A stretch of DNA of 8,409 bases from CAYRAV01 sp964422365 (GTDB lineage: Bacteria; Bacillota; Clostridia; Lachnospirales; Lachnospiraceae), in NCBI GenBank assembly GCA_964422365.1, contig CAYRAV010000098.1:1-8409 (forward strand), read 5' to 3'. The notes beneath the pieces are model-generated. The model had not been told where the DNA came from. It worked only from the letters and a program-made list of their open reading frames with translations, and made no database searches. Of the stretch, positions 6,510 to 8,409 are shown piece by piece (position 1 is the stretch's first letter; each line of letters starts with the position of its first letter). The translations under genes and the position numbers were made by a program.

Positions 6510-6546
6510 GTATTTTTCATGTCATCTTGTACTTACTGAAAAATAC
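6510..6546 (-). promoter_or_regulatory. 10-bp perfect inverted repeat upstream of flbD
   Basis: GTATTTTTCA (minus strand 6546-6537) and its exact reverse complement TGAAAAATAC (6519-6510) are separated by 17 bp. It lies between the flgE terminator and flbD, about 72 nt before the flbD ATG. It could be an operator for a dimeric regulator, with arm centres 27 bp apart, or an AU-rich RNA hairpin. No U-run follows on the minus strand. I could not identify a convincing -35/-10 pair next to it. Confidence 0.5.
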
Positions 6547-6567
6547 TTTTGCAGAATAATGACTTTG

Positions 6568-6602
6568 AAAAGGTATCATGGGGCAGCTTTCCCCATGATA
6601 CC
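6568..6602 (-). terminator. Intrinsic terminator downstream of flgE
   Basis: On the minus strand GGTATCATGGGG (6602-6591), a 7-nt loop (6590-6584) and CCCCATGATACC (6583-6572) form a perfect 12-bp stem with a GC-rich loop end, followed by four U (6571-6568). It begins 75 nt after the flgE stop. The U-tract is short, so termination may be partial, letting some transcripts continue into flbD-motA. No T-run follows on the plus-strand side. Confidence 0.85.
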
Positions 6603-6603
6603 A

Positions 6604-6644
6604 TAATGCAAACAGTAATAAGCATTTTCCCTAACTCTGCATTA
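6604..6644 (-). repeat. 7-bp inverted repeat abutting the flgE terminator
   Basis: TAATGCA (6644-6638, minus strand) pairs with TGCATTA (6610-6604), with two further inner pairs (one G-U) possible. It ends one base before the terminator stem, so the flgE 3' untranslated region can fold into two adjacent hairpins. The long spacer makes this stem much weaker than the terminator itself. Confidence 0.4.
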
Positions 6645-6676
6645 CCACTATACATTAAAACATAATTACTGATTTA

Positions 6677-8170
6677 TTACCGTTTTAAGTTAATTAATTC
6701 TTCTAACATCGTATCTGATGTTGTGATAATTCTTGAATTTGCCTGAAAACCTCTCTGTGTGGTAATCATCTGTGTAAATTCTGTAGAAAGATCCACATTG
6801 GACATCTCAAGTACACCTGGTGTCAAACCTGTTCCATCTTCTGAAGCATCTTTTCCTATTCCATCAAATTCCCCAGAGTTTTGTGTTGTTTTAAACATAT
6901 TGTTTCCCACTGCCTCTAAACCTGCTGCATTGGCAAAACTGGCTACTGCAATCTGACCTAATAATTTTCTTGTACCATTGTCATAAGAACCATAAATCTT
7001 TCCGGCACTATCAATGGATATACCACTCAGTTCCCCAACCTTTTTACCTGCTCCAATTCCGTCTAAATCACCTTTCTCTGCTTCCAAATTACATTTACCA
7101 CTTCCTGCATATCTTGTAGTAGTAGAGAAATCAATATCAATGTCTCTAAATGGAAGTACAGCTTCATCTCCAGCTGCTCCTGCAGCAACAGCTGTAAAAT
7201 TTCCATCCGCTCCACTGACAGAAAATGTAACTTTATTTGTTGCATCGCCATTAGCAGTTGTTGCTCCAATTGCAACAAATTTTCCGTTACCAGTATTATA
7301 TTGCAGCTCTGTTCCATCTCCACCTGTTAATGTTACCTCACCTGTTGTTTGGTTAACGTTAGCAGTATATTCCTCACCTGCAAATTTAATTTTATATCCA
7401 GTTGATTCATATGTCACTGTTCCATCATTTGCAATAGTTTCCTTTACAAATAATGACTTCGTCTTCGCATCCACTACATCTGTTGGTATCACAGTATATA
7501 ATCCTGTTGTAGCAGAATCTGCATTCGCCTTTACTGACAGTTTTAAACTATAAGTATTACCTACATTATCATAAAAGCTTACCTGAACTTTTGCTCCATC
7601 TCCTGTTAACTGTGAATCAAGCTTATCGATATTACCAGAAACAACTGCCTCTGTTGTTGCTTCGGGCTCAGCACGCATATTTTCCGAAGACATTACCCTT
7701 AATGCAGATACCTCATCTCTTACAATATCTGTACCATTTTCATCTACCTGCCAGCCCATAACAGTTGCTCCTGCAGATGTACATAATGTACCGTTTGCAT
7801 CAATTTTAAATGCACCTGCTTTTGTGAAATAATTTGTTCCTGCTGAATTCACAATAAAGAAATAATCTCCATTAATCATTACATCAAATGGATTATCTGT
7901 CCTTTGTGAACCACCTGTTCCAGTTATATTAGTTGAAATCTCTGCAACACTTGCTCCTAAACCAATCTGTTTCGCATTCTGTCCTGCCTGCCCTGTATTG
8001 GCATTTGGTCCTGTTGCACTAGATGTTGTCTGATATAAAATATCTGAAAAATTCACAGAACTTGATTTAAATCCTACTGTATTTACGTTTGCAATGTTGT
8101 TACCAAGTACGTCCATTTTTGTCTGATGTACTTTTAATCCTGTTACACCAGAAAACAATGATCTCATCAT
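6677..8170 (-). CDS. flgE: FlgE, flagellar hook protein
   Basis: A 497-residue hook protein, about 95 residues longer than the Salmonella one. Hook subunits polymerise into the curved universal joint linking rod and filament and are exported without a cleaved signal. The N-terminal rod/hook signature GLKVHQTKMDVLGNNIANVN (11-30) runs into TVGFKSS (31-37). The FlgE-type core follows (GASVAEISTNITGTGGSQRTDNP, 72-94; F-V-N--G--YFTKAGAF, 105-121). The C-terminal helix region is GVLEMSNVDLSTEFTQMITTQRGFQANSRIITTSDTMLEELINLKR (452-497). The extra length lies in the outer domain at about 180-345, rich in Gly, Thr and Ala. Two cysteines, C130 and C360, are present. The start has tandem ATGs at 8170 and 8167; AGGAGG is 9 nt from the first, which is preferred. 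It follows the TIGR02530 gene and is followed by a strong terminator. Confidence 0.97.
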   Translation of the reverse strand: MMRSLFSGVTGLKVHQTKMDVLGNNIANVNTVGFKSSSVNFSDILYQTTSSATGPNANTGQAGQNAKQIGLGASVAEISTNITGTGGSQRTDNPFDVMINGDYFFIVNSAGTNYFTKAGAFKIDANGTLCTSAGATVMGWQVDENGTDIVRDEVSALRVMSSENMRAEPEATTEAVVSGNIDKLDSQLTGDGAKVQVSFYDNVGNTYSLKLSVKANADSATTGLYTVIPTDVVDAKTKSLFVKETIANDGTVTYESTGYKIKFAGEEYTANVNQTTGEVTLTGGDGTELQYNTGNGKFVAIGATTANGDATNKVTFSVSGADGNFTAVAAGAAGDEAVLPFRDIDIDFSTTTRYAGSGKCNLEAEKGDLDGIGAGKKVGELSGISIDSAGKIYGSYDNGTRKLLGQIAVASFANAAGLEAVGNNMFKTTQNSGEFDGIGKDASEDGTGLTPGVLEMSNVDLSTEFTQMITTQRGFQANSRIITTSDTMLEELINLKR

Positions 8171-8185
8171 AATGAATTACCTCCT

Positions 8186-8318
8186 AAATCATATATACGC
8201 TTTCTGCGTATCCCAAAGACTGCATCTTATCTGTCATTCAAAGATGCCAGGCTTCCACTTTGGTCCAGCCCTTTCCTTTATTTCCAGTTACTTTTTCCTA
8301 AACAAACGCTATGCTCAC
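8186..8318 (-). promoter_or_regulatory. Spacer/leader upstream of flgE with two hairpins
   Basis: This 133-nt stretch between the preceding gene and the flgE ribosome binding site (AGGAGG at 8185-8180) is long for this operon. It holds GCATCTT/AAGATGC (8247-8241 with 8228-8222, 12-nt loop) and ATACGC-AGAAA-GCGTAT (8211-8195), the latter ending 10 nt upstream of the AGGAGG. Neither is followed by a U-run. I found no convincing sigma-A or sigma-28 promoter and no known riboswitch pattern. A role in flgE mRNA stability or translation is possible but only inferred. Confidence 0.4.
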
Positions 8319-8409
8319 TTACATAATAACTGCGCCATCTATGTTTGTAAAAATGGTATCTTCTGTATCATTTACTGCTGTTATTACTGTACTATTTTCT
8401 ATATTTACA
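8319..8409 (-). CDS. Flagellar operon protein, TIGR02530-like (5' part missing)
   Basis: Only the last 29 codons are inside the window. The frame (first full codon at 8408) reads VNIENSTVITAV, then NDTEDTIFTNIDGAVIM and a TAA at 8319-8321. The ending V(I/V)TAV ... TVFTNIDGAV(I/V) is what I recall for the small flagellar operon protein family TIGR02530, normally found between flgD and flgE in Firmicutes, and its place just before flgE fits exactly. Its role is not well established; a hook-assembly function is suggested only by neighbourhood. With so little sequence, the call depends on the C-terminal motif and context. Confidence 0.75.
   Translation of the reverse strand, partial: VNIENSTVITAVNDTEDTIFTNIDGAVIM

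Noticed and set aside
6510..6550. Plus-strand terminator formed by the 10-bp inverted repeat followed by TTTT
   Set aside because: There is no plus-strand gene to terminate, and the stem is almost all A-U with a long loop.
6439..6567. Sigma-A promoter for flbD (TTATCA with TATTGT, 16-bp spacing)
   Set aside because: Only four of six matches in each box in very AT-rich DNA; too weak to list as a feature although a promoter is expected somewhere here.
7063..7323. Second minus-strand frame within flgE (86 codons)
   Set aside because: Overlaps flgE in another frame, Gln/Leu-rich from repeated codons, with no supporting start signal.
7014..7553. Open frame on the plus strand opposite flgE (179 codons)
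   Set aside because: Pro/Ser/Val-rich low-complexity translation that mirrors the Gly/Thr/Ala-rich hook domain; an antisense shadow.

Overview
The window is a stretch of a single flagellar/chemotaxis operon, read entirely on the minus strand, so the genes run from the right edge to the left edge. The DNA is AT-rich. The gene order, going 5' to 3' on the coding strand, is: 3' end of a TIGR02530-type flagellar operon protein, flgE, flbD, motA, motB, fliL, fliM, fliY, cheY, fliO, and fliP (3' end cut off). This order, together with FliY in place of a plain FliN, FlbD before the stator genes, and CheY embedded beside FliY, is typical of motile Firmicutes. The style of the proteins points to Clostridia, most likely Lachnospiraceae (Roseburia/Eubacterium/Butyrivibrio-like). 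That placement is inference from family knowledge, not a database match.

Right part (about 6440-8409): the last 29 codons of the TIGR02530 protein, a 133-nt leader-like spacer with two small hairpins, and flgE for a large 497-residue hook protein. flgE is followed by a 238-nt spacer. It holds a strong intrinsic terminator (12-bp perfect stem) with a second inverted repeat immediately upstream, and a separate 10-bp perfect inverted repeat upstream of flbD. This is the least ordinary part of the window.

Middle (about 4014-6438): flbD, motA, motB and fliL. motA starts with TTG and its stop overlaps the motB start. The stator proteins carry residues that resemble the Na+-driven PomA/PomB type more than the classical H+ type. 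FliL is the stator-associated membrane protein.

Left part (1-4013): a 163-nt AT-rich spacer with phased A-tracts and an extended -10 promoter candidate precedes fliM. After it come fliM, fliY (CheC-type phosphatase plus C-terminal FliN/SpoA domain, with a 13-residue tandem repeat linker), cheY, a 77-nt spacer with a perfect 8-bp hairpin, fliO and fliP. fliP opens the membrane export-gate block, which should continue with fliQ, fliR, flhB and flhA beyond the left edge.

Functionally, the genes encode the hook (FlgE), the torque-generating stator (MotA/MotB, FliL), the rotor switch (FliM, FliY), the signal that flips the switch (CheY) and the start of the type III export gate (FliO, FliP). I found no mobile element, CRISPR array, RNA gene or wholly new system. 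Open frames on the plus strand are antisense shadows of these genes. The points worth checking are transcript punctuation inside the operon, stator ion specificity, and the variable repeat linker in FliY.
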